DNA of 64,000 nucleotides from Amphritea opalescens (GTDB lineage: Bacteria > Pseudomonadota > Gammaproteobacteria > Pseudomonadales > Balneatricaceae). A program made the position numbers and the translations under genes. Below the pieces are notes generated by a model that saw only the letters and a list, made by a program, of their open reading frames with translations, ran no database searches and was not told the DNA's origin. Of this stretch, positions 9,027 through 17,504 are shown in pieces (the stretch's first letter is position 1; each line of letters begins with the position of its first letter). Where the stretch lies: NCBI RefSeq assembly GCF_003957515.1, contig NZ_RQXW01000002.1:124001-188000 (forward strand), given 5' to 3'.

Positions 9027-9057
9027 TAAAAACAAAACCCCGCAAGTAGCGGGGTTT
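9027..9057 (-). terminator. Rho-independent terminator of ilvE
   Basis: Stem AAACCCCGC / GCGGGGTTT (9035-9043 with 9049-9057) and a 5-nt loop. Read on the minus strand it is followed by TTTTGTTTTT. It lies 89 bp past the ilvE stop and upstream of argE, separating the two leftward units. Confidence 0.88.
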
Positions 9058-9145
9058 GTAGGTAGGTCGAGCTGTACGGCTTTAAGTAACCGAGGTTATC
9101 GAGAGGTTTGCTGCAACTAGGTTGCGCCTCATCGATTGGCAAGAA

Positions 9146-10141
9146 TTAGATTCGTGTTAGCCAGCCATGCTTATCTTCAGCTTTACCCCACTGAATGTCG
9201 TTCAGGGCTTGGCGCAATTTTAGGGTGGTTGCTCCTATACCGCCGTTGCCAACTGGATAGTCTTTGCCATTATGAATCAGTGTGCCAACGGGTGTCAGTA
9301 CTGCGGCGGTGCCGGACAGTGCTGCTTCACAACCGGGTTTAGCGGCCCGTTCGAGCAGTTCATCAATAGTCAGTTGGCGCTCTTGAACATCCATGCCGAG
9401 ATCTCGAGCAAGGGTCAGAATAGAGTCGCGGGTGACACCGTGCAAAAAGCTTTCATCCAACGCTTTAGTAATGACTTCGTTACCATCGATTAGCAAGAAG
9501 TTAGCCGCGCCGGTTTCCTGTACATCACCATTGGGGCAGAACAGTACCTGATCAGCATTGAACTCTTCTTTAGCTTTCATGATCGGGCGCAGGGCGCTGG
9601 CATAGTTGCCGCCACTTTTAATCATGCCCATGTGCGCCGCGCAGCGGGCACCGTCTTCTTCTAACAACAGACGCAACGTGGTATCACCGCCGGCAAAGTA
9701 ATCGCCAACCGGTGAGAGTAGAATATACTGGCACGAGGTTACTGAAGGCGATGCCGCTTTACCTATGGCAGGCTCGGTACCGAAGTGGGTCGGACGGATA
9801 TACATCGAACCTGGAGGCTCTGGCACATCGTCTTTGAAGCGGCTGACAATATCGATGATCATCTTGCCGGTGGCGTCTTTGTCTATTTCTGGCAGTGCCA
9901 GCAGTTCGCTACTCTGTGAGAAACGCTCAATATTACGATCCATGCGGAAGATATTGACCGATCCATCTTCATGGCGAAATGCCTTGAGGCCCTCAAAGCA
10001 GGTGCTGGAATAGTGCAGTACATGGGCTCCGGGATGCAGTTGTATGCTTTCACTGCTGACGATCTCCGCCGGGCTCCAGCTATTACCGTCAAACCAGGAG
10101 ATTGCCATTTCCGGTATAAACACAGTTCCAAAAGCTGCCAT
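9146..10141 (-). CDS. ilvE: Branched-chain amino acid aminotransferase
   Basis: PLP fold-type IV aminotransferase of 331 residues catalysing the last step of valine, leucine and isoleucine synthesis. It belongs to the longer eukaryote/Bacillus-like subgroup (CFEGLKAFRHEDG near 49, RPTHFGTEP, KSGGNYASAL with the PLP lysine about 175, GDVQETGAANFLL). The ATG at 10141 is preceded by GAGGT at 6 bp spacing. It is divergent from waaC across about 290 bp. The ilvE-waaC neighbourhood resembles that of Pseudomonas. Confidence 0.93.
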   Translation of the reverse strand: MAAFGTVFIPEMAISWFDGNSWSPAEIVSSESIQLHPGAHVLHYSSTCFEGLKAFRHEDGSVNIFRMDRNIERFSQSSELLALPEIDKDATGKMIIDIVSRFKDDVPEPPGSMYIRPTHFGTEPAIGKAASPSVTSCQYILLSPVGDYFAGGDTTLRLLLEEDGARCAAHMGMIKSGGNYASALRPIMKAKEEFNADQVLFCPNGDVQETGAANFLLIDGNEVITKALDESFLHGVTRDSILTLARDLGMDVQERQLTIDELLERAAKPGCEAALSGTAAVLTPVGTLIHNGKDYPVGNGGIGATTLKLRQALNDIQWGKAEDKHGWLTRI

Positions 10142-10363
10142 TGGTTACCTCGAACATATAAAAAGTTGATTGATCTGAGTTGATGGTCTGTTGCACGCAG
10201 CGTGATTCAGAGAATTTTCAGGCTAACGATTGTAATCAGCAAACGCGAAAAAGGGAATCGGCTATGGGGTAATAAAGTCAGTGAAATGCGATAAAATTGC
10301 CGATGTGTCGATAAAAATAAAAGATTTGTCGCTTTTATAGAGGTAAAGCAAAAGCGCTGCAGG

Positions 10364-10391
10364 GTGACGTATTAGTCATAAATGCTATACT
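10364..10391 (+). promoter_or_regulatory. Putative sigma-70 promoter of waaC
   Basis: An extended -10 element TGCTATACT (10383-10391) with a weak -35-like GTGACG (10364-10369) at 16 bp. It would start transcription near 10398, about 35 bp before the waaC start codon, and head the LOS operon. Confidence 0.45.
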
Positions 10392-10432
10392 GCAGCCTTC
10401 TTTATACCTTTATTTGGCCGGTAGGAATCCCC

Positions 10433-11434
10433 GTGAAAGTTCTGATTGTGAAAACCTCATCCATGGGGGATGTTATCCATACGCTGCCCGCATTGACCGA
10501 TGCCGTTAAGGCGATTCCGGAAATCCGTTTTGACTGGGTGGTGGAAGAAGCCTTTGCGGAGATTCCAAGCTGGCATTCTGCCGTCGATCGCGTTATTCCG
10601 GTGGCTATTCGTCGCTGGCGAAAAAACCTTTGGCAAACCTTTTCCAAGGGGGAGTGGCGACGTTACCGCGCTGCACTGGCCGAAACGCATTATGATTTAG
10701 TTATTGATGCGCAAGGGTTATTAAAAAGCGCCGCACTGGTCACTCGCTATAGTCATGGGGTGCGCTGTGGTTATGATAAGAGTTCTGCGAGAGAGCCGCT
10801 GGCAGCGCATTTCTATCAGCGTTGTTTTCATGTTGATAAGCAACAGCATGCGGTCGAACGTACTCGGCAGCTATTTGCCCAAGCGCTAGGCTATGAAATT
10901 GAAGGACGGGGTGATTTTGCGATTCGTCAGCACTTTATGGCTGACCAGAACGCTGTGTCGGATTATCTGGTATTTTTGCATAGCACCACTCGTTTCGATA
11001 AGCACTGGCCGGAAGTGTATTGGCGCGAGCTGATCGTCAAAGCGATCTCCGCCGGTTGGACGATTAAGCTGCCTTGGGGTAACCCCGAAGAGAAGGCTCG
11101 AGCTGAACGGCTGGCTGCGGGGCATGACAGAGTTGAGGTATTACCTAAGCTGAACCTCGCTCAGGTGACCAAAGTGCTCGCGGGTGCCGCCGCCTGTGTT
11201 TCTGTCGATACGGGTTTATCTCACATGGCCGCGGCTCTTGATCGGCCCAATGTGATCCTGTTTGGTCCGACTGACCCAGGTTTGGTGGGCGGTTACGGTA
11301 AGGATCAGATCTGCCTTGAAGCCTCTAAGCAAGAACCTAGTGGTAGATCGGTTGACCCCGTAGTGTTTGCCAACTTAACACCTGAGGTTGTGTGGCATAC
11401 TCTAACCTCTCAATGTTTGTCTACAGAGGATTAA
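10433..11434 (+). CDS. waaC: LPS heptosyltransferase I (GT9)
   Basis: Transfers the first L-glycero-D-manno-heptose from ADP-heptose to Kdo in the LPS inner core. The 333-residue protein starts at a GTG (10433) behind TAGGAA; this matches the family N-terminus VKVLIVKTSSMGDVIHTLP, whereas the upstream ATG at 10382 would add 17 unsupported residues. The C-terminal donor site contains SVDTGLSHMAAALDRP and FGPTDPGLVGGYG. It is first in the rightward LOS gene series, 3 bp before the next gene. ADP-heptose would be supplied by gmhA and hldE further along. Confidence 0.93.
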   Translation: MKVLIVKTSSMGDVIHTLPALTDAVKAIPEIRFDWVVEEAFAEIPSWHSAVDRVIPVAIRRWRKNLWQTFSKGEWRRYRAALAETHYDLVIDAQGLLKSAALVTRYSHGVRCGYDKSSAREPLAAHFYQRCFHVDKQQHAVERTRQLFAQALGYEIEGRGDFAIRQHFMADQNAVSDYLVFLHSTTRFDKHWPEVYWRELIVKAISAGWTIKLPWGNPEEKARAERLAAGHDRVEVLPKLNLAQVTKVLAGAAACVSVDTGLSHMAAALDRPNVILFGPTDPGLVGGYGKDQICLEASKQEPSGRSVDPVVFANLTPEVVWHTLTSQCLSTED

Positions 11435-11437
11435 TCA

Positions 11438-12472
11438 GTGTCCTGCTCTGTATATTTCGTTTCGACTCTGTTACATCTGTTTACCGCGACCGCGATTGCG
11501 GGCGAACGTTCAGATGAAAAAGCGGTGTTAGTCTTTATTGACCAGCCAGAAGGTGCTACCCCACAGATTGTTGAGTTAGTTCAGCAGTGGGCGCTGTCTC
11601 CTTTTGCCGAGCAGCATCTGTTTTTTGGTCGGTTAAAAGGAGGGCTGAGTAAGCTTAAAAAAAGGCGTCGTCTTTTTAGTGACCTTAAAGATTTGATTGA
11701 GCGTTTGTCCCCAGGTCATCTATTTGTTGGTAATGATCGCCGGATAGAGTTTCAGTACGCGATGCATATTGCTAGTTCACAGGCTCAAACTGTGACAGGG
11801 CATTATATGGATGAGGGCACCTTTACCTACGTTGGTCGTGAAGCCTCAAGCGGCCTAGGTGATGTGGTGGTCGATAACCTTCTGAAAAAGTTGTTTTATG
11901 GCTTTTGGTGGAAAAATCCCGTGACGGTAGGGGCTTCCGCGTGGATAAAAGAGATCCATGTGGCTTTTCCCGAGCTGATAGATAGCCGGCTTCACGGCAA
12001 AGTGAAGCATTGCCTCTCTGCCGACAGCTTTCAATCGGATGCACTACAGCAGCTATCTCAAATGATGCTGCAGGTGAATGGTGTTACTAAAGAGCAGATT
12101 CATGGACTGGATGTGCTGATCACGCTACCTCATGAGTCGCTATTTGAAAAAAATACAGGTTATAGAGATAAAGTTTTAACGCTTATTAATGGCCTAGAAG
12201 GTAGCATAGCCGTTAAATATCACCCTCGGAATAGCGGTGAAGATGCGCTTAATCTACAACCTTTAGGTATACAGCTTTTACCGTCATCGATTAGCTATGA
12301 AGCGATACTGCCTTTGTTGAATAGTGACGTGACAGTGATTGGTGATGTGTCCTCCACGCTATTGTTAACCCGGTGGCTGAGGCCGGAGATTAAGACTGTC
12401 TCCTATCGTAATGGCACAGAGAATAAAAAGTTTGAGCAACTGTTTCATGATCTTGGTGTTGAACTTCTTTAG
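11438..12472 (+). CDS. Glycosyltransferase with bacterial sialyltransferase motifs (GT52/polysialyltransferase-like)
   Basis: Protein of 344 residues beginning at a GTG with AGAGGA 7 bp upstream, tightly coupled to waaC. It carries the three short motifs shared by bacterial sialyltransferase families: the D/E-D/E-G motif (D125-E126-G127 in YMDEGTFTY), the HP motif (H262-P263 in KYHPR) and the S-S/T motif (S305-S306-T307 in GDVSSTLLL), in the right order and spacing. It is probably a cytosolic or membrane-associated transferase capping the LOS core with a CMP-linked acidic sugar. Donor and acceptor are inferred; no CMP-sialate synthesis genes are in the window. Confidence 0.65.
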   Translation: MSCSVYFVSTLLHLFTATAIAGERSDEKAVLVFIDQPEGATPQIVELVQQWALSPFAEQHLFFGRLKGGLSKLKKRRRLFSDLKDLIERLSPGHLFVGNDRRIEFQYAMHIASSQAQTVTGHYMDEGTFTYVGREASSGLGDVVVDNLLKKLFYGFWWKNPVTVGASAWIKEIHVAFPELIDSRLHGKVKHCLSADSFQSDALQQLSQMMLQVNGVTKEQIHGLDVLITLPHESLFEKNTGYRDKVLTLINGLEGSIAVKYHPRNSGEDALNLQPLGIQLLPSSISYEAILPLLNSDVTVIGDVSSTLLLTRWLRPEIKTVSYRNGTENKKFEQLFHDLGVELL

Positions 12473-12579
12473 TCTGTGGGTGGTAGTAAAGTGTAGTTTG
12501 AATAATAGGAAGTTTGATGGGGATCAATACTATTTATTAGTTTGATTTTTGATTGTGAGAAATATTAAGAGTACATAAT

Positions 12580-13260
12580 ATGATTATTATTGGTGTTTAT
12601 ACAACAGATTCTGTGTATAGGGGAGCCTATAACTTGCTGGCCAAATCCTTAGATCGAGTAGGGTTGAAATATGATTACAAGGCTGTTCCTCCGAATGACT
12701 GGAAAGCAGTAAATGATGCAAAACCACAAAATATATTAAATAGTTTAGAAAAACATAAAAGCCCAGTTTTGTATTTAGATGCTGATGCTTTTGTTCATGA
12801 AAATATTGAGCCTTTTTTTGATAATATAGGTTGTGATATGGCAGTTAACTTTATACCTTGTAAAGATGGGTCTGAACATGTTTTAGCGGGCACTATTTAC
12901 TTTTCTTATAATGAGAAAGTGAAATTATTTATTAAGTATTGGATGCAGCTTTTGATCGATAATCCTCACTTACATGACCAAGAAAATTTACAGAAAGCTA
13001 TTGATGAAGTTGGTGATAAACTTGATATCTATCGGCTCTCTTCTGCATATACTTATATCTTTGATCGGCAATATGACGATGTCGAGAAGCCCATTATAGA
13101 GCACCTTCAGGCGAGTAGGGAAATATACTGCCGCAATGAAATGGGTGGTTTTAAAAATAAACTCAAGAAGTTTTTAGGTTTAAAAGTTAGTAAAGAAGAA
13201 TTGTTGAAAAGACGTCATGTGCGTTTAGCTGAGCTTGAAAAGATAATTGCCGAACAGTAG
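12580..13260 (+). CDS. Putative nucleotide-diphospho-sugar glycosyltransferase
   Basis: Protein of 226 residues with a short GT-A-like fold signature: N-terminal MIIIGVYTTDSVYRGAYNLL and a DxD metal/nucleotide-sugar motif (D67-A-D69 in VLYLDADAFVHEN). It has no signal peptide or membrane segment, and a Lys-rich amphipathic C-terminus that could bind the membrane. The gene is clearly more AT-rich than its waaC-side neighbours and opens the accessory patch. Likely an LOS outer-core transferase. Family only partly recognised; sugar unknown. Confidence 0.6.
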   Translation: MIIIGVYTTDSVYRGAYNLLAKSLDRVGLKYDYKAVPPNDWKAVNDAKPQNILNSLEKHKSPVLYLDADAFVHENIEPFFDNIGCDMAVNFIPCKDGSEHVLAGTIYFSYNEKVKLFIKYWMQLLIDNPHLHDQENLQKAIDEVGDKLDIYRLSSAYTYIFDRQYDDVEKPIIEHLQASREIYCRNEMGGFKNKLKKFLGLKVSKEELLKRRHVRLAELEKIIAEQ

Positions 13261-13346
13261 ATTAAAATTGCTTTAAACAATAAATCAGAGAACGGGTAGC
13301 TAGTGCAAATTGTTCTTTCATGGTCTTGCTACATAGAAGTTATATG

Positions 13347-14375
13347 ATGATAAAGAAAATACTCGTGGTAAAAATGTCCTCTTTAGGGGATCTACTGCAT
13401 ACCATGCCTGCGGTTAGCGATGCACTAGCGAATATGGAAGGTTTACAGATTGATTGGCTTTGTGAGGAGCCTTTTGTTGATATTGCCCGGCTACATCCCG
13501 GTGTGAGGGTTGTCCCTCATGGTCGCTTGCGTTGGAAGAAGCGACGCTTGGCCTTTGCAACGCTAAAAGAGCAGTGGCTATTTTATAAGTCATTGAGGCA
13601 GCAGCATTATGATCTTGTTATCGATGCTCAGGGGCGAATTAAATCTGCACGAGTAGCCTGGTTATCCGGCGCTCCGGTTTATGGGCCCGATAAAAATAGC
13701 GCTACCGATTCAGAAACAAGAATGTTTTATAAGCAGGGTATAGCAACTCAGTCGGTTGATAATGCGGTTGATAAAGTCCGCCTGCTTTTTGCTAAGACTT
13801 TGGGGTATGAGCTTTCTGGTCCTGCTGATTTTGGCATCGACCCTGAGAAGCTAGCTCCATGCCCTGAACAATGGCAGGGACAGTATGTTTTCTTACATGG
13901 AACCACTTGGCAATCAAAGCATTGGCCTGAGAGCGAATGGATTCGTCTTCTTGAGCTAGCGAGAGATAAAGGTCAGGGAGTCTTGTTACCTTGGGCTAAC
14001 GACGAAGAAAAATGTCGTGCCGATCGAGTCGTTAGTCAGGCCAACTGGGGCGAAGTGTTGCCCAAAATGCCGTTATGGGAACTATGCGGTATTATTGCAA
14101 GAAGTCTTGGAGCGGTGGGTGTTGATACCGGTTTAATGCATGTTGCAGCGGCAATGGAAATACCAACGGTGTCTATCTTCGGAAGTACCAGTGTTGCACT
14201 GACCGGTGCGCAGGGAAAAAATGTGACAAATTTGCAAGCTGATTATGAGTGTTCACCCTGCAGAAAGAAGGTTTGTCCTCGTCCTGAAAATGGTGTGCCC
14301 CCTTGTTACGGCAGTTTACCGGGGGATTATGTATGGAAGGAGTTACAGATGGTAATGGGCAGTAGTAGTCGTTAA
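13347..14375 (+). CDS. Second WaaC-like heptosyltransferase (GT9)
   Basis: GT9 protein of 342 residues, clearly paralogous to the waaC product at 10433 (ILVVKMSSLGDLLHTMPAV versus LIVKTSSMGDVIHTLPAL; shared HYDLVIDAQG and VDTGL.H.AAA). It ends in a cysteine cluster (YECSPCRKKVCP...PPC) absent from the first copy. I prefer the ATG at 13347 (7 bp after AGAAG) over the adjacent ATG at 13344 or the upstream 13320 frame. It probably adds a further heptose or related sugar to the core. Its exact position (WaaF- or WaaQ-like) cannot be told by eye. Confidence 0.8.
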   Translation: MIKKILVVKMSSLGDLLHTMPAVSDALANMEGLQIDWLCEEPFVDIARLHPGVRVVPHGRLRWKKRRLAFATLKEQWLFYKSLRQQHYDLVIDAQGRIKSARVAWLSGAPVYGPDKNSATDSETRMFYKQGIATQSVDNAVDKVRLLFAKTLGYELSGPADFGIDPEKLAPCPEQWQGQYVFLHGTTWQSKHWPESEWIRLLELARDKGQGVLLPWANDEEKCRADRVVSQANWGEVLPKMPLWELCGIIARSLGAVGVDTGLMHVAAAMEIPTVSIFGSTSVALTGAQGKNVTNLQADYECSPCRKKVCPRPENGVPPCYGSLPGDYVWKELQMVMGSSSR

Positions 14376-14486
14376 TTATTATTAAATAAAAATATTGTAG
14401 AAAGGCTGCTAGATGCAGCCTGTGTTGACAGTACAAAGTGTTGATCGAATTTGTTATTGTTCTTCTGATTTTTTGATGGGGTTAAT

Positions 14487-15352
14487 ATGGTTATTGTTCG
14501 TTTGATTGGAGGTCTTGGTAACCAACTCTTTCAGTATGCTTATGCGTTGTCTTTAGTTGAAAAAGGCTACGATGTAAAGCTGGATATATCAGCGTTTGAT
14601 ACCTATACGTTGCATGGTGGCTATAGCCTTAATCATTATAATAAGTTAGTTGATAATGCCTCTTCGGACGAAGTGGCTGCAATGACTCATATTGGCTTTG
14701 GTAAAAAGCTGATACGACAGTTGCAAGGCAAGAAAAGCCGCCCTGTTGCTAAAGAGGCGAACTCGGCATTTGATGAGAAAATGCTGTCTCCTGAGGATAA
14801 TCATTATTTGGTTGGTTATTTTCAGAGTGAGAGATGCTTTCGAAAAATCAGAGGCGAGTTGTTAGAGTCTCTGGTGTTACAGGAACCTCTTTCAGATTAC
14901 ACAAAAAATACACTTGATAGTATAAATAAATCTGAAGTTAGTGTGTCTATTCATATTCGTCGAGGCGATTATGTTACTAACGCTGAAGCACTTAAAACTC
15001 ACGGTATATGTTCTTTGGATTATTATCAACAGTCGGTGGGCTTAGTTAATAGTAAATTTGACAATGTCTCATATTATATTTTTCTGATGATATTGATTGG
15101 GTTAAAGAAAATATTATTATTGATAATGCTTTTTATGTTGATGCAGAAGAAGAACGGTTTTCTGGCGAAGATATATTTTTGATGAGTCAATGTGACCATA
15201 ATATAATTGCGAATAGCTCTTTTAGTTGGTGGGGCGCATGGCTCAACACGCATGTAGATAAACGTATCTTGGCACCCAAGAAATGGTATGCCGATGAACA
15301 AAAGCAATATTTAAGTGAAATGATGATTCCTCGTGATTGGATTCAGGTTTAG
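14487..15352 (+). pseudogene. Alpha-1,2-fucosyltransferase (GT11), frameshifted at a T tract
   Basis: The frame starting at 14487 has the GT11 signatures GGLGNQLFQYAYAL (8-21) and HIRRGDYV (156-163, GDP-fucose binding). After residue 199 (SYYIF) it runs into an unrelated hydrophobic tail and stops at 15182. Shifting by one base at the T5 tract (15079-15083) restores SDDIDWVKEN, then the GT11 C-terminal motif NSSFSWWGAWL and a stop at 15352. One missing T explains everything. The repaired protein would have about 288 residues, normal for the family. It may be a true pseudogene, a phase-variable gene, or a sequencing error in a homopolymer. A TTGACA lies upstream (14425-14430), but without a convincing -10. 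Confidence 0.85.
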
Positions 15353-15361
15353 GTAATGAAT

Positions 15362-16375
15362 ATGGTAAGTTATCCTCTAGTATCAGTTATAATTCCTGTT
15401 TATAACGGTGCAACGTATATTGCTGAAGCGGTAGAATCGATACTGAATCAGACTTATGATAATTTTGAGATTATCATTGTTGACGATGCTTCTAGCGATA
15501 ATAGCTTGCGTATTGTTAATAATTATGAGTCAAATAAAATTAAAATAATTACTAATGATTATAATGTTGGCGTTGCTGCATCAAGAAATAGAGGGATTAA
15601 AGCAGCTAAGGGAAAATATGTTGCATTTATGGACAGCGATGATGTGAGTGCCATTAATCGGTTGTTGATTCAGGTTTGTTTTTTAGAGTCCCATCCTGAG
15701 TTCGGTTTAGTGAGTTCTCATTTTGTAACATTTGAAGATGAACTAGAGACGGGTAAGCGAAGTATGAAAAAGTTACCTGTTGACTCCTACTACATCGCTG
15801 CCGCTTTATTATTCCAAAGTGTTATCTGCTGCCCCTCCGCAATGATGCGAGTAGATATTTTGAAGGAGCATAATCTATTTTTTAATGAATCATTTAAAGT
15901 ATGTGAAGATTGGGATCTTTGGTATCGAATGAGTCAGGTTACTAAAATCTCTAATGTGGATGAGGTTCTGCTTTATTATCGAAAGCATGGGGGTAGCTTA
16001 ACTAAAAAGCGTGAGGAGATGTATCGGTATAAAATTATGCTTATTCAAAAAAGCTTCCTTGATAATGGTTTCGATATAAAAGAGCTTTTTGGTGTCGATT
16101 ATCGCTTTAAAGGGCTTGCTGAATTTAAAGAATTTACGTCTGTTGTTAGTCAGCTACTTGAGGAAAATGGCACGACGGGAAAGTTCGTTGAGGAGCATCT
16201 TCTCTCCTCATGTGCATATGTCTTATATGAAATGTATAAGCTGAATGTAGGTAAACTAGGCTACGTTGCTTATGATGATTTACGATCATCATCTTTATTT
16301 AGGCATATGGATATTGCGATTAAATATCGATTAAAAAATTATATCTTGGGTAAATGGGCTAAATTGAAAGCTTGA
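15362..16375 (+). CDS. Family 2 glycosyltransferase
   Basis: Protein of 337 residues with the canonical GT2 N-terminus (YPLVSVIIPVYNGATYIAEA), a D-D pair in the nucleotide-binding strand (IIVDDASSDNS) and the metal motif DSDD (YVAFMDSDDVSA), followed by an acceptor region including EDWDLWYRM. The ATG at 15362 is better placed after the AGG at 15351 than the ATG at 15356. It is soluble, AT-rich like its neighbours, and 10 bp beyond the broken fucosyltransferase. Probably adds a hexose or HexNAc to the LOS outer core. Specificity unknown. Confidence 0.87.
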   Translation: MVSYPLVSVIIPVYNGATYIAEAVESILNQTYDNFEIIIVDDASSDNSLRIVNNYESNKIKIITNDYNVGVAASRNRGIKAAKGKYVAFMDSDDVSAINRLLIQVCFLESHPEFGLVSSHFVTFEDELETGKRSMKKLPVDSYYIAAALLFQSVICCPSAMMRVDILKEHNLFFNESFKVCEDWDLWYRMSQVTKISNVDEVLLYYRKHGGSLTKKREEMYRYKIMLIQKSFLDNGFDIKELFGVDYRFKGLAEFKEFTSVVSQLLEENGTTGKFVEEHLLSSCAYVLYEMYKLNVGKLGYVAYDDLRSSSLFRHMDIAIKYRLKNYILGKWAKLKA

Positions 16376-16441
16376 ACTCGGAGCTAAAGATTAGAAATAG
16401 TGCGAATGCAGTTCATACCGAAAAGGCATACAGGGATGGGG

Positions 16442-17495
16442 ATTCATATAATAAGTGCGACACTTTTTGCTAAAGGTGGAGAGGTGGTCAACTGCTGACC
16501 GTGGTACGCCTCTTCTCGCCAAAGATAAAGTGTATCACTATGACATATCAACAGTTGATCGAAGGGAAGCGATACCGGATATCGATTCTTCTTGCGCAGG
16601 GTTATCGGCCTGCTTTCATTGCTAAAACAATTAATGTACATCGCTCAACCGTTTATCGAGAACTAGACCTAAACGGATCAAAGGATGGTTACCGTCCTGA
16701 ACCGGCTCAGCAGAAAGCTCAAGAGCGTAGGGCTTTGGCAACTAAATACAAAATACCGGCATTAACGGTTGAGTATGTTGAACTTGGTTTGTCACTTCAC
16801 TGGAGTCCAGAGCAGATTAGCGGTGTCGGGCATTTAATTGATATGCCGGTCAGTCATGAGTGGATCTACCGTTATATCGCTCGCGGAACGCTTTACAAAG
16901 CGTTACGGCAAGGACATAAACGTTATCGACGAGGCGTAAATACAAAGCGTTGTGTGATACCCGATCCTCGTTCGATAGACGAGCGACCTGAGGTCGTCGA
17001 AATAGAGAACGCTTTGGCGATTGGGAAGTCTACTGTTCTGTGTAAGCAAGGCACTGGGGCACTCGTCACGCTGGCAGAACGTAAAAGTCGCATGTACCTA
17101 GTACGAAAGGTAGCGGCTAAGCGAGCAACTGATGTGCGAGATGCAGTGACCGATATGCTGAAGCCGTATGCCGCATCGGTGCGAACAATTACAGCCGACA
17201 ATGGTTCGGAATTTGTCGAGCATAAAGCAATAGCAGATGCGCTCAATATAGATTTTTACTTCGCACACCCTTACTCATCGTGGGAGCGAGGGTTGAATGA
17301 AAACTTCAATGGGTTATTGCGACAGTACATCCCCTAAGGTATCGATCTACACCTGGTGAGCGATGAAGATGTACGACGAGCAGAGAAGCGATTGAATTCA
17401 AGACCAAGAAAGTGCCTTGGGTTTAGGCAGCCAGAAGCAGTCTTTCGAGAGCTGCTTCAGGTTGCATAGTTGTGTCGCACTTCGGAGTTGAATTC
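16442..17495 (+). mobile_element. IS30-family insertion sequence, decayed (about 1.05 kb)
   Basis: One transposase gene is flanked by imperfect terminal inverted repeats. Left, TTCA-N6-AAGTGCGACAC begins near 16443. On the complementary strand at the right end the same TTCA-N6-AAGTGCGACAC layout runs from about 17495 back to 17472. The length suits IS30 (1.0-1.25 kb). I could not fix the exact ends or a 2-3 bp target duplication. It sits between the convergent GT2 and GT14 genes and interrupts neither. Confidence 0.8.
16540..17469 (+). pseudogene. IS30-family transposase, inactivated
   Basis: An IS30 transposase of about 310 codons: HTH near the N-terminus (AQGYRPAFIAKTINVHRSTV), then WSPEQISGVG, SHEWIYRYI, KQGTGALVTLAERKSRMYLV, TADNGSEF (second catalytic Asp) and LNENFNGLLRQYIP (catalytic Glu). 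Two lesions are visible. An in-frame TAA at 17335-17337 replaces the expected Lys codon of IPKG; the same frame then continues with VSDEDVRR..EKRLNSRPRKCLGF to a TAG at 17467. Upstream, the region that should read FGDWEVD is garbled in frame, but FGDWEV is readable one base out of frame at 17013-17030, implying compensating small deletions that destroyed the first catalytic Asp. Confidence 0.88.
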
Positions 17496-17504
17496 GCGAT
17501 AGCA

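Noticed and set aside
14403-14421. Terminator after the second heptosyltransferase gene
   Set aside because: A good 7-bp stem (AGGCTGC/GCAGCCT) is followed by GTGTTGAC rather than T residues, so it is not a convincing intrinsic terminator.
15079-15085. Programmed -1 ribosomal frameshift in the fucosyltransferase gene
   Set aside because: In the reading frame used, the site does not form an X-XXY-YYZ slippery heptamer and I saw no strong downstream stem-loop; tract length change or error is simpler.
16501-16539. Longer N-terminus for the IS30 transposase from an upstream GTG
   Set aside because: The extra 13 residues do not resemble IS30 transposases; the ATG at 16540 gives the usual start.
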